Assembly (NCBI RefSeq): GCF_013426975.1
Contig: NZ_JACCPY010000005.1
Location: 124,001 to 188,000, forward strand
DNA from: Sphaerotilus sulfidivorans
Lineage (GTDB): Bacteria > Pseudomonadota > Gammaproteobacteria > Burkholderiales > Burkholderiaceae_C
DNA: 64,000 bases
Direction: 5' to 3'
In this document: piece by piece, positions 1 to 9,098 of the stretch
Numbering within the stretch: position 1 is the first letter of the stretch
How the letters are laid out: every line of letters begins with the position of its first letter
Program-made: the position numbers and the translations under genes
The notes under the pieces: generated by a model
What the model was told of the DNA's origin: nothing
What the model saw: the letters and a program-made list of their open reading frames with translations, nothing else
Database searches by the model: none

Positions 1-639
1 GGGAATCGAGCCGACACCGGCGGCGATCTGGCGGCCGAGCAGGTCGGTGATCATCGGCGCGCTGCCGCGGTAGGGCGCGGCCACCAGATCCAGGCCGTGC
101 TTGTCGCCGATCACCTTGACCAGGAATTCCGGCACCGAGGCCGGCGCCGGCACGCCGATCGCGCCCTTGCCCTGGCCGGCGCCGCGCACCCAGTCGACAT
201 ACTCGCGCAGGCTTCTGGCCGGCGTGGCGTCCGACAGCGCCAGCGCGTTGACGAAGTCGGCAAAGCCGGCCACCGGCACGAAGTCCCTGGCCGGATCGAA
301 GCCGGGCTGGCGCGCGACCAGCGGCAGGATCGAGATGGTGTGGTCGTGGCTGATGAAGAAGGTGGTGCCGTCGGGCGCGGCGGCCTTGAGCGCCTGCGCG
401 GCGAGCTGGCCGCCGGCGCCGGGCTTGTTCTCGACGATGACCGGCTGGCCGAGCACCTCGCGCAGCCGCTCGGCCAGCAGCCGGGCGATGGCATCGGTGC
501 CGCCGCCGGCGGGGAAGCCGACCAGCAGCCGGATCGTGCGGCTGTCGGCGCGGGCCGCCGGCAAGGCGGTGGCGGCCAGTGCGGCGGCCCCGGTGGCCAG
601 GACGGCGCGGCGGGAAAGGCGGACTTGCGGGTCGGTCAT
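1..639 (-). CDS. Bug/TctC-family periplasmic substrate-binding protein (partial)
   Basis: Solute receptor of the Bug (TctC) type, which binds small organic acids in the periplasm for tripartite tricarboxylate transport or sensing. Only the first 213 codons are present; the gene runs off the left edge, while family members are usually about 320-330 residues. The N-terminus carries a twin-arginine-like export signal (SRRAVLATGAAALA), followed by the family hallmarks LLVGFPAGGGTDAIAR and VIVENKPGAGG, and later YRGSAPMITDLLGRQ. An AAGGA ribosome-binding site lies about 12 bases before the ATG. No TctA or TctB membrane partner is visible, so it may be an orphan receptor as is common in Burkholderiales. 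Ligand unknown. Confidence 0.88.
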   Translation of the reverse strand, partial: MTDPQVRLSRRAVLATGAAALAATALPAARADSRTIRLLVGFPAGGGTDAIARLLAERLREVLGQPVIVENKPGAGGQLAAQALKAAAPDGTTFFISHDHTISILPLVARQPGFDPARDFVPVAGFADFVNALALSDATPARSLREYVDWVRGAGQGKGAIGVPAPASVPEFLVKVIGDKHGLDLVAAPYRGSAPMITDLLGRQIAAGVGSIP

Positions 640-730
640 GGGGTCGGGATCCTTGGCAGAGGGTGAAAGGACAGGCTGGTCGTCATGGTAGTCCCGTGCC
701 CCGGTCGAGGGTCTGACGCCGCGCACACGC

Positions 731-736
731 TAAAGT
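731..736 (+). promoter_or_regulatory. -10-like element TAAAGT ahead of the DUF2868 gene
   Basis: Hexamer TAAAGT ends 8 bases before the ATG at 745, which would put the transcription start within about 2 bases of the codon. No ribosome-binding site is present. It supports the start at 745 over the in-frame ATG at 685. No clear -35 element. Confidence 0.35.
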
Positions 737-744
737 CACCCGCC

Positions 745-2286
745 ATGGACGAGACGAACGCCCGCCAGGTGCTGCTGCTGCGCGCCTTCGAGACCGCCCG
801 CCCCGCGCATCCGCTGTGGGGCGAGGATGACCGCCGCTGGGCCTCGCGCGTCGCGCTCGAGGAGGCGCCCGCCGACGACACGCCCGAGCGCTTCCTGGCG
901 CGCCGTGCCGCGGCGGCGCTGCGCCGCCTCGGGCCGCGCGAATCGCATGTGCGCGACTGGCTGGCGCATCCGCTGTGGCATGGGCGCTGGATGCCGGCCG
1001 CGCTCGGTCTGGGTCTGATGCTCGGGCTGGTGGCCGACGCGCTCGGGCCCGCGCACCGCATCAGCCTGCTGGCGCCGCCGGTCTGGGCGCTGGTGCTGTG
1101 GAATCTCGGGGTGATCGTGCTGGTGCTGCTGCGCGGGCTGCTGGCGCTGCGGCCCTCGGCCTCGCCGCAGCCGGGCGGCCTGCGCGGCTGGCTGGCCCGG
1201 CGCACGCTCGACCTGCGCAGCCTGCGGCGCACCCGCCGCGATGAACGCCGCCCGCCGCCGGACGCCCCCGATGCGCCCAGCCTGGCCAGCCTGCTCGACA
1301 CGCTGGCCGTCCAGTGGCTGAGCCTGAGCGCCCCGCTGGCCGGCGCACGCGCCGCGCTGCTGCTGCATCTGGGTGCGATCGGGGTGGCGCTGGGCGTGAT
1401 CGCCTCGCTCTATCTGCGCGGGCTGGTGCTCGACTACCGCGTCGGCTGGTCCAGCACTTTCCTGGACACCGGCACGGTGCACCAGGCGCTGTCGCTGCTG
1501 CTCGAGCCGGCGGCGCGGCTGTCCGGCCTGAGCCTGCCGGATGCCGCGACGCTGGCGGCGCTGCGCCTCACCGAAGGTGCACCGGTGCTGCCCGCGCCCG
1601 GCGGCATCGACACCGCCGCGCCGTGGATCCATCTGTGGTCGATCACGCTGGTCCTGGCGGTGGTGCTGCCGCGCGCGCTGCTGGCGCTGCTGGCGGCGCT
1701 GCAGGCCGGCTGGCTGGCGCGGCGCTTTCCGCTGCCGCTGACCGAGCCCTATTTCCGCGAACTGCTCGGCCAGCAGCGCCGCGAGGCCGCGCGGCCGGTG
1801 CTGCTGCCCTACGCGCAGCCGGCCGAGCCGGCCCGGGTCGCGGCGCTGACCGACCTGCTGCGCCGGCAGCTGGGCGAGACGCTGGCGCTGCAGGTCGCGC
1901 CGGTGCGCGCCTACGGCAGCGAGGACGAGACGGCGCTGCAGGCTTCGGTGGCGGGATCGCCCTCGCTGCTGCTGCCGCTGTTCGATCTGTCGGCCACGCC
2001 CGAGGCGGAGATCCACGGCCGCTGGCTGCGGGCGCTGATGAATGCCTCGGCGCCAGGCGGGCGGCCGGGGCCGCGCATCGTCATGCTGGTCGAGGACAGC
2101 AGCTTCGCGGCCCGCTTCGCCGCCAGCGCGCCCGAGCGGCTGGCGCAGCGGCTGCAGGCCTGGCAGGCGCTGGCCGACAGCCTGGGGCTGGGCTGCGTGC
2201 GCCTGCATGAGGGCCGACCGGCGGCGGACGACACGGCGGCCCAGGCGGTGCTGGCCGGTCTGCAGCCTGCGGGAGCTGGCGCATGA
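745..2286 (+). CDS. DUF2868 domain-containing membrane protein
   Basis: Conserved protein of unknown function, 513 residues from the ATG at 745 (MDETNARQVL). An in-frame ATG at 685 would add 20 residues with no family resemblance. Hydrophobic segments lie roughly at residues 85-105, 112-135, 200-235 and 290-330, consistent with a multi-span inner-membrane protein; the C-terminal third is soluble and resembles a regulatory domain. The stop overlaps the start of the next gene by 4 bases (ATGA), so the two are translationally coupled. DUF2868 genes are typically paired with DUF3482 GTPases, exactly as here, suggesting a two-component membrane GTPase system. Function is not established. Confidence 0.85.
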   Translation: MDETNARQVLLLRAFETARPAHPLWGEDDRRWASRVALEEAPADDTPERFLARRAAAALRRLGPRESHVRDWLAHPLWHGRWMPAALGLGLMLGLVADALGPAHRISLLAPPVWALVLWNLGVIVLVLLRGLLALRPSASPQPGGLRGWLARRTLDLRSLRRTRRDERRPPPDAPDAPSLASLLDTLAVQWLSLSAPLAGARAALLLHLGAIGVALGVIASLYLRGLVLDYRVGWSSTFLDTGTVHQALSLLLEPAARLSGLSLPDAATLAALRLTEGAPVLPAPGGIDTAAPWIHLWSITLVLAVVLPRALLALLAALQAGWLARRFPLPLTEPYFRELLGQQRREAARPVLLPYAQPAEPARVAALTDLLRRQLGETLALQVAPVRAYGSEDETALQASVAGSPSLLLPLFDLSATPEAEIHGRWLRALMNASAPGGRPGPRIVMLVEDSSFAARFAASAPERLAQRLQAWQALADSLGLGCVRLHEGRPAADDTAAQAVLAGLQPAGAGA

Positions 2287-3815
2287 AGGTCAGTCTGGAT
2301 CTGGACATGGGCGCCGCACCCGGCACGCCGCCCGGCGCGCGCGCCGACACGCTGGCGCTGACCCTGGTCTCGCACACCAACATCGGCAAGACCACGCTGG
2401 CGCGCACGCTGCTCGGCCGCGATGTCGGCGTGGTGCGCGACGCCACCCATGTGACCGAGTTCGCCGATGCGCATCCGATGATCGAGACGCCCGACGGCGC
2501 GCGGCTGATGCTGTGGGACACGCCCGGCTTCGGCGACAGCGTGCGGCTGGTGCGGCGCATGCGCCAGTCCGGCACGCCGCTGGGCTGGGTGCTCAGCCAG
2601 GTCTGGGACCGCTGGCGCGACCGCGCCTTCTGGGCCAGCCAGCAGGCGCTGCGCAATGTGCGCGACGAGGCCGATGTCGCGCTCTATCTGGTCAGCGCCG
2701 CCGAGTCGCCCGAGGCGGCCGGCTATGTCGATCCGGAAATGGAGCTGCTGGCCTGGACCGGCCTGCCGGTGATCGTGCTGCTCAACCAGCTCGGCGGCCC
2801 GGACGCGCCCGAGCGCCTGCAGGCCGAGCTCGACCGCTGGCGCACCCGGCTGCAGGGCGTCGCCGCGGTGCGGGCGGTGCTGCCGCTGGACGCCTTCTCG
2901 CGCTGCTGGGTGCAGGAGCTGGTGCTGCTGCGCGAGATCGAGCAGGTGCTGCCTGAGGCGCGCCGGCCGCTGATGGCGCGGCTGCGCGCGGCCGGCCGCC
3001 AGGAGCGGCTCGAGCGGCTGGGTCGCGCCGCGCAGCTGCTGGCCGCCAGTCTGGCGCGGGTGGCGGCGATGGTGCAGCCGGTCGAGGACAGTGGCGCGCT
3101 GCGCGGGCTGGTACGCCAGGTCGGCAGCGCGCTGGGCCTGGCTCGCGACGAGGAAACGCCGCTGGCGCGCGCCGGGCGCGAGCTGCTGGCGCGGCTCGAC
3201 GGCGAGATCCGCTCCAGCACCTCGGACCTGCTGCATTTGCATGCGCTCGAAGGGCAGGCCGGCGCCGACGAGATTCTCGAGCAGGTGGGCGCCGCCTTCG
3301 ATCACCAGGCGCGGGTGGCGCCCGCGCCGGCGGCGATCGTCGGCGGGCTGGTCTCGGGCGCGCTGGCCGGGCTGGGCGCCGATCTGGCCAGCGGCGGGCT
3401 GACGCTGGGCGGCGGCCTGATCGCCGGCAGCGTGCTGGGCGCGCTCGGCGCGGCTGGCCTGGCGCACGGACTGAACCTGGTGCGCGGACGCGACGGCAGC
3501 CGGCTGCTGCTGCAGGACAGCGCGCTGGAGGCGCTGCTGACGCATGCGCTGCTGCGCTATCTGGCGATCGCGCATTTCGGGCGCGGGCGCGGCGAGTGGA
3601 GCGGCAGCGCCTCGCCGGCGCACTGGCGCGAACGCATCGAGGCGGCGCTGCAGGCGCGGCGCGCCCTGCTGGACGAGGCCTGGAGCGAGCGCGCCGACCT
3701 GCCGGCCACCGAGGCCCGGCTGCGCGAGCTGATCGAGGCCCTGCTGCGCGAGGTGCTGGCCGCGCTGCATCCTGCCGCCGCCGCCGAACTGGCGGTGCCG
3801 ATCCGGCCTTCTTGA
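2283..3815 (+). CDS. DUF3482 GTPase-like protein
   Basis: 510-residue P-loop protein partnered with the upstream DUF2868 gene. The G1 motif is SHTNIGKTT (residues 30-38), and the G3 motif is WDTPGFGD (78-85). The G4 motif NKxD appears degenerate, as LLNQLGGP at about 163-170, so guanine specificity cannot be assumed. The C-terminal half contains a glycine/alanine-rich hydrophobic stretch (about residues 355-405, AGLGADLASGG) that could insert in or contact the membrane, followed by a helical tail. In the family this N-terminal 50S_ribosome-binding-GTPase-like domain plus DUF3482 is conserved. The likely role, inferred only, is a membrane-associated GTPase acting with DUF2868. Confidence 0.85.
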   Translation: MKVSLDLDMGAAPGTPPGARADTLALTLVSHTNIGKTTLARTLLGRDVGVVRDATHVTEFADAHPMIETPDGARLMLWDTPGFGDSVRLVRRMRQSGTPLGWVLSQVWDRWRDRAFWASQQALRNVRDEADVALYLVSAAESPEAAGYVDPEMELLAWTGLPVIVLLNQLGGPDAPERLQAELDRWRTRLQGVAAVRAVLPLDAFSRCWVQELVLLREIEQVLPEARRPLMARLRAAGRQERLERLGRAAQLLAASLARVAAMVQPVEDSGALRGLVRQVGSALGLARDEETPLARAGRELLARLDGEIRSSTSDLLHLHALEGQAGADEILEQVGAAFDHQARVAPAPAAIVGGLVSGALAGLGADLASGGLTLGGGLIAGSVLGALGAAGLAHGLNLVRGRDGSRLLLQDSALEALLTHALLRYLAIAHFGRGRGEWSGSASPAHWRERIEAALQARRALLDEAWSERADLPATEARLRELIEALLREVLAALHPAAAAELAVPIRPS

Positions 3816-3932
3816 CGCTTCGGTCCGGGCCGGCCGCGGGCACGATGCGCCGTCGTGTCGCGCGTCACGGTCGGCCGCTGCCTGTCGCGCTCCTTCCAAC
3901 CCGTTCGTGGCGGCCGCTGTCCTGGAGCCAAG

Positions 3933-5495
3933 ATGAATCCCAGCCGACTCGGCCTGTCGCGACGCCTCGCGCTGGCTTTTGCGGTGCTGACCGCCCTGAT
4001 GCTGGCCATCGCCGCCACCGCGGTGGTGCAGATGCGTGCGATGGACGGCCGTCGCGCTGACATCACCGACAACTGGCTGCCCAGTGTCGAGAGCGTCAAC
4101 CAGATGCGGGCGCTGCTGGCCGAGCTGCGCATCGTCGACACCCTGCATGTGCTCAATACCGACGAGGTGGCGATGCAGGCGCTCGAGAAGCGCATGGCCG
4201 ATCTCCAGCAGCGTTTCGAGCGCACCCATGTCAGCTACGAGGCGCTGATCAGCAGCGACGAGGAGCGGCGCCTGCACGACGGCTTCCAGTCCGATCTGGC
4301 GCAAAACATGGGCGGACGCCAGCGCATGCTCGAGCTGTCGCGTCGCAATGCCAATGACGAGGCCCGCCAGCTGCTCGAAGGCGAGGGCCAGAAGAGCTTT
4401 TCGGCCAGCATGGCCTCGCTCGAGAAGCTGATCGCGCTCAACAGCCAGGGCGCGGCGACCGCGGCACGGGCCAGCGACGAGGCCAAGCAGCAGGGCCTGC
4501 TGATCGTCGGCGTCGGGGCGCTGCTGGCGCTGATCGCCTCGGTGGCGATGGCCTGGCGCCTGACCCTTTCGATCACCGCGCCGCTGCGCGAGGCGGTCGA
4601 GATCGCCGATCGGGTCGCCTCGGGCGATCTGACGGTGCCGATCCGCACCGGATCGGATGACGAGACCGGCCAGCTGCTGGCCTCGCTGTCGCGCATGCAG
4701 GCCCGCCTGGTCGAGATCGTCGGCTCGGTGCGCGGCAATGCCGAGCTGGTCTCCTCGGCCAGCCAGGAGATCGCCCAGGGCAACCAGGACCTGAGCCGCC
4801 GCACCGAGGACCAGGCCAGCGCGCTGGAGCAGACCGCCGCGACCATGGAGCAGCTCGGCTCGACGGTGCGCCACAACGCCGAGAATGCCCGCGAGGCCAG
4901 CGTGCTGGCCAGCCAGGCCAACCAGGCCGCGCAGCGCGGCGGCGAGGTCACCACCCAGGTGGTCGACACGATGCGCGCGATCAACGAGAGTTCGCGCAAG
5001 ATCGCCGACATCATCGGCGTGATCGACGGCATCGCCTTCCAGACCAACATCCTGGCGCTGAACGCGGCGGTGGAAGCCGCACGCGCCGGCGAGCAGGGCC
5101 GGGGCTTCGCGGTGGTGGCCACCGAGGTGCGCAACCTGGCGCAGCGCTCGGCCTCGGCCGCCCGCGAGATCAAGACGCTGATCACCGACAGCGTCGCCCG
5201 TGTCGACCAGGGCTCGCAGCTGGTCGACCAGGCCGGCGCGACGATGACCCAGATCGTCGACCACATCCGCCATGTCGGCGAGATGATCGAGCGGGTCAGC
5301 CTGGCCAGCCAGGAGCAGAGCACCGGTGTCGGCCAGGTCGGTCAGGCGGTGACGCAGATGGACCAGACCACGCAGCAGAACGCCGCGCTGGTCGAGCAGT
5401 CGGCCGCGGCCGCCGACAGCCTGCGCCAGCAGGCGCAGCAGATGGTGCAGGCGATGGCGGTGTTCCGCCTGGCCCGCGACGGTCTGCACGCCTGA
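3933..5495 (+). CDS. Methyl-accepting chemotaxis protein
   Basis: Chemoreceptor of 520 residues that relays a periplasmic signal to CheW/CheA. The start at 3933 ([11 protein letters not shown]) places a basic N-terminus directly before the first membrane span (about 11-33). A four-helix-bundle type sensor follows, then the second span (about 188-208, [18 protein letters not shown]) and a HAMP segment. The signalling hairpin tip is highly conserved ([20 protein letters not shown], then [19 protein letters not shown]). There is no C-terminal NWETF-like CheR/CheB pentapeptide; the protein ends RLARDGLHA. No che gene is adjacent, so it is an orphan receptor of unknown ligand. Confidence 0.93.
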   Translation: MNPSRLGLSRRLALAFAVLTALMLAIAATAVVQMRAMDGRRADITDNWLPSVESVNQMRALLAELRIVDTLHVLNTDEVAMQALEKRMADLQQRFERTHVSYEALISSDEERRLHDGFQSDLAQNMGGRQRMLELSRRNANDEARQLLEGEGQKSFSASMASLEKLIALNSQGAATAARASDEAKQQGLLIVGVGALLALIASVAMAWRLTLSITAPLREAVEIADRVASGDLTVPIRTGSDDETGQLLASLSRMQARLVEIVGSVRGNAELVSSASQEIAQGNQDLSRRTEDQASALEQTAATMEQLGSTVRHNAENAREASVLASQANQAAQRGGEVTTQVVDTMRAINESSRKIADIIGVIDGIAFQTNILALNAAVEAARAGEQGRGFAVVATEVRNLAQRSASAAREIKTLITDSVARVDQGSQLVDQAGATMTQIVDHIRHVGEMIERVSLASQEQSTGVGQVGQAVTQMDQTTQQNAALVEQSAAAADSLRQQAQQMVQAMAVFRLARDGLHA

Positions 5496-5516
5496 CCGGC
5501 GACCCGGCCGGCGGGC

Positions 5517-6617
5517 TCAGCCCGGCGACACAGGCACGCCGGGCACCGCCGGGGCTGCATGGCCGGCCTCGTGGCGCAGCACCGGCAGCGGCGACAGCCC
5601 GTGCGCCAGTAGCAGCGAGGCGCGGAAGCGGTGATGGCCGTGCTGATGGCGCGCGCGCAGCCGCGCCGCGCGGCCCATCGCCAGACGCAGCGCATCCGAC
5701 TCGAGCAGCCGGGCCAGCGACTGCAGCAGATCGGCGCGGCGCGCATGCAGCTCGCCCGACAGCGCATCGATGATCTGCAGCCGGTAGGACGGTGCCGGCG
5801 CAGCCACGCAGGCCAGCCCGACCGCCATCGCCTCGGCCAGCCGGTCCGCACCGCGACCGGCCCCATCCGGCGCCAGATAGATCCAGGCCTGGGCCAGCGC
5901 CCGGGCACGTGCCGGCGCCTCCGCCAGTGCAATCTCCTGAAGCTTCACCTGCGCGGCCAGCAGCAGCGCACGCACCGAGCCGGGAACCGGGCCGATCCAG
6001 GCGAAGGCCGGCTGGCGTGCAGCCTGAATGCCCGACAGCATGACCGCCAGTTCGGCGAAGGCCTGCGCGATCTCCTCGTCGGCCTGCGGGTCGCCGGTGG
6101 CCGCGGTCACGATGCGCGGCGCGGTGTCCGCCATGAGCGGCTGGCTGAAGAAGACCGCATCGACCGCGCCGGGCAGCGGCGCCGCGGCCAGCGGATCGAC
6201 CCGGTCCGGACCGACGAGAAAGACGCTGCGCTCCGGCATGCCCTGCAGCAGCCTCTGGGCCAGCACCCGGCTGCACTGGTGCAGGAACAGCGGCATGTGT
6301 GCCCGGGGTCGGCCCTGCAGCACATGGCGAGCGCTCAGCAGCGCCGGCAGGCCGTGCAGATGCAGCGCCTGCGGCGGCGCCGGCGCATCGAGCGCGCGCC
6401 TCAGCGCGGTGGCCACCGCCCGCATCGCAGGCACCGGCAGCAGCTGCACCGATTCCGGACTCAGCAGCCGTGCCGCCTGCAGCGCGCCGGCGCCGGCCGC
6501 CAGCGGCAGCACCTGCTGCATCAGCTGGCCGTCGGCCAGCGCCATCAGCGTGGGCCACAGCGTGCCGCCGTGGCCGCCCGGCCGCAGCCGGGTCACCAGA
6601 TGCAGGATCGCGCTCAT
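5517..6617 (-). CDS. GT4-like glycosyltransferase of the exopolysaccharide locus
   Basis: 366-residue protein whose start (MSAILHLVTRLRPGGHGG) resembles the N-terminal glycine loop of GT-B fold, family 4 transferases. The C-terminal part has the recognisable EAMAVGLACVAAP segment followed by a helical tail (LLESDALRLAMG), as in GT4 enzymes. The usual E-x7-E catalytic/UDP-binding pair is not clearly preserved, so activity is less certain than for the other transferases of the locus. Its ATG overlaps the stop of the upstream priming sugar transferase by 4 bases, so the two genes form a left-going operon. It probably adds a sugar early in repeat-unit assembly. Confidence 0.7.
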   Translation of the reverse strand: MSAILHLVTRLRPGGHGGTLWPTLMALADGQLMQQVLPLAAGAGALQAARLLSPESVQLLPVPAMRAVATALRRALDAPAPPQALHLHGLPALLSARHVLQGRPRAHMPLFLHQCSRVLAQRLLQGMPERSVFLVGPDRVDPLAAAPLPGAVDAVFFSQPLMADTAPRIVTAATGDPQADEEIAQAFAELAVMLSGIQAARQPAFAWIGPVPGSVRALLLAAQVKLQEIALAEAPARARALAQAWIYLAPDGAGRGADRLAEAMAVGLACVAAPAPSYRLQIIDALSGELHARRADLLQSLARLLESDALRLAMGRAARLRARHQHGHHRFRASLLLAHGLSPLPVLRHEAGHAAPAVPGVPVSPG

Positions 6618-7330
6618 CGGGCGCCGCTGCCCCGGATGACCACCCGCAGCGTGCGCAGCAGGATGCTCAGCCGCAGCCTCAGGCTGTGCTGCTCGACGAA
6701 CTCGCGGTCGAGCTCGACGCGCTCGTCGTAGGTGGTGTCGTTGCGGCCGCTGACCTGCCACAGGCCGGTCATGCCCGGGCGCACGCTCAGGTAGTGCCAG
6801 CGCACCTGGCCGTAGCGCGGCAGCTCGGCCAGCGTGATCGGGCGCGGGCCCACCAGGCTCATCTCGCCGCGCAGCACGTTGAAGAGCTGCGGCAGCTCGT
6901 CGAGGCTGGTGCGGCGCAGGAAATGGCCGATCGGGGTGATGCGCGGATCGTCGGTCAGCTTGTGGTCGCGTTCCCATTCGGCGCGCGCGGCCGGGTCGCG
7001 CTCGAGCAGCTCGCGCAGCATCGCCTCCGAGTCGAGGTACATGCTGCGGAACTTCAGGCAGCGAAAGGGGCGGCCGTGCTGGCCGATGCGGTAGTGGCCG
7101 AACAGCACCGGCGCGCCGTCGCGGCGCCACACCAGCAGCGCGATCACCGCCATCAGCGGCGCGAACAGCAGCAGCAGCAGCAGTGCGGCGAACTGGTCGA
7201 GCCGGAGCTGCAGCCGGGCCAGCCGGCTGCCCGATCGGGCCTGGCTGCGGCGCCTGAAGCGGCGGGCGCCGCCGACGAATTCCTGCAGCGTCCGGTCCGA
7301 TCGCGGGTCTGCCGATTGTTTCGATTTCAT
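6614..7330 (-). CDS. Priming sugar transferase (EpsE/WbaP C-domain type)
   Basis: 238-residue initiating phospho-sugar transferase that loads the first sugar-1-phosphate on undecaprenyl phosphate. One membrane anchor (about residues 45-70, FAALLLLLLFAPLMAVIALL) precedes the catalytic domain with all family signatures: LKFRSMY, TSLDELPQLFNVL, GEMSLVGPRP, RPGMTGLWQVSGRN. It is the short form lacking the N-terminal multi-span domain. A GAGAG ribosome-binding site precedes the ATG at 7330. Divergent from the chain-length gene across a 346-base control region; co-operon with the GT4-like gene. Closest functional label is EpsE of exosortase-associated exopolysaccharide clusters; substrate unknown. 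Confidence 0.92.
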   Translation of the reverse strand: MKSKQSADPRSDRTLQEFVGGARRFRRRSQARSGSRLARLQLRLDQFAALLLLLLFAPLMAVIALLVWRRDGAPVLFGHYRIGQHGRPFRCLKFRSMYLDSEAMLRELLERDPAARAEWERDHKLTDDPRITPIGHFLRRTSLDELPQLFNVLRGEMSLVGPRPITLAELPRYGQVRWHYLSVRPGMTGLWQVSGRNDTTYDERVELDREFVEQHSLRLRLSILLRTLRVVIRGSGAR

Positions 7331-7676
7331 ACAAAAATCTCTCGGAGACGGTGGGATTGGAGGGCTTGACGTTGTTTTCGTGCATTATTGACCCGAAATC
7401 TTGAGCGGCAGATGAATGGCCCTTGGGGGTCCTCCAGTCATGTGGCGATCCCCTCCGGAAGTCGGGGCCGGAAATGTGAAAGTCAAAAGATCGATGCGTT
7501 CGCGCCATGAAGTGCAAAAGATGGGCGCAGATGTGCTGAATTGACCCGTGCTGACCCGTGCCTGCAGGATGGCATCGACGCGCCTGATCGGGTCCATTCG
7601 CTGATGCAGATCATCTGAAGCCAATGGTCTGAATGAGCTCATGAGTTTCAATTCGTAATACAGACACTGCTCCTCC
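7331..7676. promoter_or_regulatory. Divergent control region of the exopolysaccharide locus
   Basis: This 346-base non-coding stretch is clearly less GC-rich than its surroundings and separates the two divergent operons. A plausible -10 for the rightward genes is TAATAC near 7655. For the leftward operon a CAATAAT tract near 7384-7390 is the best candidate. A 10-base sequence (tgacccgtgc) is repeated in tandem at 7542-7561. No convincing sigma-54 -24/-12 pair was found. Confidence 0.5.
7542..7561. repeat. Tandem 10-base direct repeat, possible operator
   Basis: Two perfect head-to-tail copies of tgacccgtgc lie in the divergent exopolysaccharide control region. The 10-base period is close to one helical turn, so a regulator could bind both copies on one face. 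No function shown. Confidence 0.4.
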
Positions 7677-9098
7677 ATGTCGCTTGCCCGTTTCCTGATG
7701 GCCCTGCGTGCGCGCTGGCGCCTCGCGCTGTCGGTCCTGCTGGCCGTGCTCGGACTGACCCTCGCGGTCAGCCTGCTGCTGCCCACCCGCTACACCGCGA
7801 CGGCCATGGTGCTGGTCGATGCCCGGGCGGCCGATCCGGTGGCGCCGGGTGGCGCCCAGCCGCCACAGGCCAGCACCTACATGGCGATGCAGGTCGACCT
7901 GATCCAGAGCGAGCGGGTGGCGCGGGCGGTCATCGCCGCCACCGGCCTGGGCCGCGCGGACGGTCCGGCGCGGGCGAAGTGGCAGGAAGAGACCGGCGGC
8001 GCCGGCGACTTCGAGGCCTGGCTGGCCGCCGCGATGCGCAAGCGCCTGGAGGTGCGGCCGGCCAAGGAGTCCGGCGTGATCTCGATCGCCTACACCGCCG
8101 ACAGCCGCGAGGAGGCCGCGCGCATCGCCAATGCCTTCGTGCAGGCCTTCGTCGACACCAGCCTGGCGCTGCGGCTCGATCCGGCGCGCGGCAGCAGCGA
8201 GTTCTTCGACGAGCGCGCGCGCCAGCTGCGGGCGGCGCTGGAAGAGGCGCAGCAGCGCCTGTCGGCCTTTCAGCGCGAGCACGGCCTGCTGGCGGTCGGC
8301 AGCGACGAGCGGGTCGACATCGAGACCGCACGCCTGTCCGAGCTCTCCAGCCAGCTGGTGGCGCTGCAGGCGCAGGCCGGCGAGTCCGGCAGCCGCCGGG
8401 CGCAGGCCGCGGCCAGCCCGGACCGCGCGCCGGAGGTGCTGGCGCATCCGGTGGTCGCCGGCCTGTCGGCCGATCTGGCGCGCCAGGAGGCCCGGCTCGA
8501 CGAGATGGGCGCCCGGCTGGGCGAGCAGCATCCGCAGATGCTCGAGCAGCGCGCCACCGTCGAGCGGCTGCGCCGGCAGCTGGCCACCGAGTCGCGCCGC
8601 ATCGCCTCCAGCCTGGGGCTGAGCGACAACGTCAACCAGCAGCGCCTGGCGCAGGCGCGGGCCGCGCTGGACGAGCAGCGTGCCCGGGTGCTGGAGCTGA
8701 CCACCCGCCGCGACGAGGCCCGGGTGCTGCTGCGCGACGTGCAGAACGCCCAGCAGGCCTATGACGCGGTGGCCGGCCGCGCCACCCAGAGCGGCACCGA
8801 ACGCCAGGCGCGCCTGAGCAATGTCTCGGTGCTGAAGCAGGCCACCGCACCGGCGCAGGCCTCCTCGCCGCTGCTGGGCGTGAACCTGGGCATCGCGGCG
8901 GTGCTGGGCAGCGTGCTGGCGCTGGGCGCGACGCTGCTGGCCGAGCTGCGCGACCGCCGGCTGCGCTGCGCCGACGATGTGCCCGAACTGCTCGGCCTGC
9001 CCCTGCTGGTCGAGATCCCGTCGCCGCGCCAGGGCGCCCGCACGCCGGTGGCGGCCTTTCCGGCCTTGCGCGGGCCGGGCCGGGCCGGCCGGACATGA
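7677..9098 (+). CDS. Polysaccharide chain-length determinant, EpsF type
   Basis: 473-residue Wzz/PCP-2a-like co-polymerase that sets polymer length and couples to the tyrosine kinase. A membrane span lies at about 15-35 (LALSVLLAVLGLTLAVSLLL), then a Wzz domain (YTATAMVLVDARAADP). A long periplasmic coiled coil (about 160-370, with FFDERARQLRAALEEAQQRL) follows, and a second span at about 398-425 (LGVNLGIAAVLGSVLALGA). The cytoplasmic tail LRCADDVPELLGLPLLVEIP is typical of GumC/EpsF proteins. No kinase domain is fused here; the kinase is the next gene, overlapping by 4 bases. The ribosome-binding site is weak. Confidence 0.9.
   Translation: MSLARFLMALRARWRLALSVLLAVLGLTLAVSLLLPTRYTATAMVLVDARAADPVAPGGAQPPQASTYMAMQVDLIQSERVARAVIAATGLGRADGPARAKWQEETGGAGDFEAWLAAAMRKRLEVRPAKESGVISIAYTADSREEAARIANAFVQAFVDTSLALRLDPARGSSEFFDERARQLRAALEEAQQRLSAFQREHGLLAVGSDERVDIETARLSELSSQLVALQAQAGESGSRRAQAAASPDRAPEVLAHPVVAGLSADLARQEARLDEMGARLGEQHPQMLEQRATVERLRRQLATESRRIASSLGLSDNVNQQRLAQARAALDEQRARVLELTTRRDEARVLLRDVQNAQQAYDAVAGRATQSGTERQARLSNVSVLKQATAPAQASSPLLGVNLGIAAVLGSVLALGATLLAELRDRRLRCADDVPELLGLPLLVEIPSPRQGARTPVAAFPALRGPGRAGRT

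Noticed and set aside
1911-5489. A 1192-codon open frame on the minus strand across DUF2868, DUF3482 and the chemoreceptor
   Set aside because: It lies antisense to three well-supported genes, is His/Arg/Gln/Ala-rich without domain resemblance, and is an expected by-product of very high GC. The same applies to other long antisense frames, for example over argS (plus strand) and over glmS (minus strand).
7385-7786. Minus-strand open frame of 133 codons in the exopolysaccharide control region
   Set aside because: It overlaps the divergent promoters and the start of the chain-length gene and has no ribosome-binding site or family resemblance.
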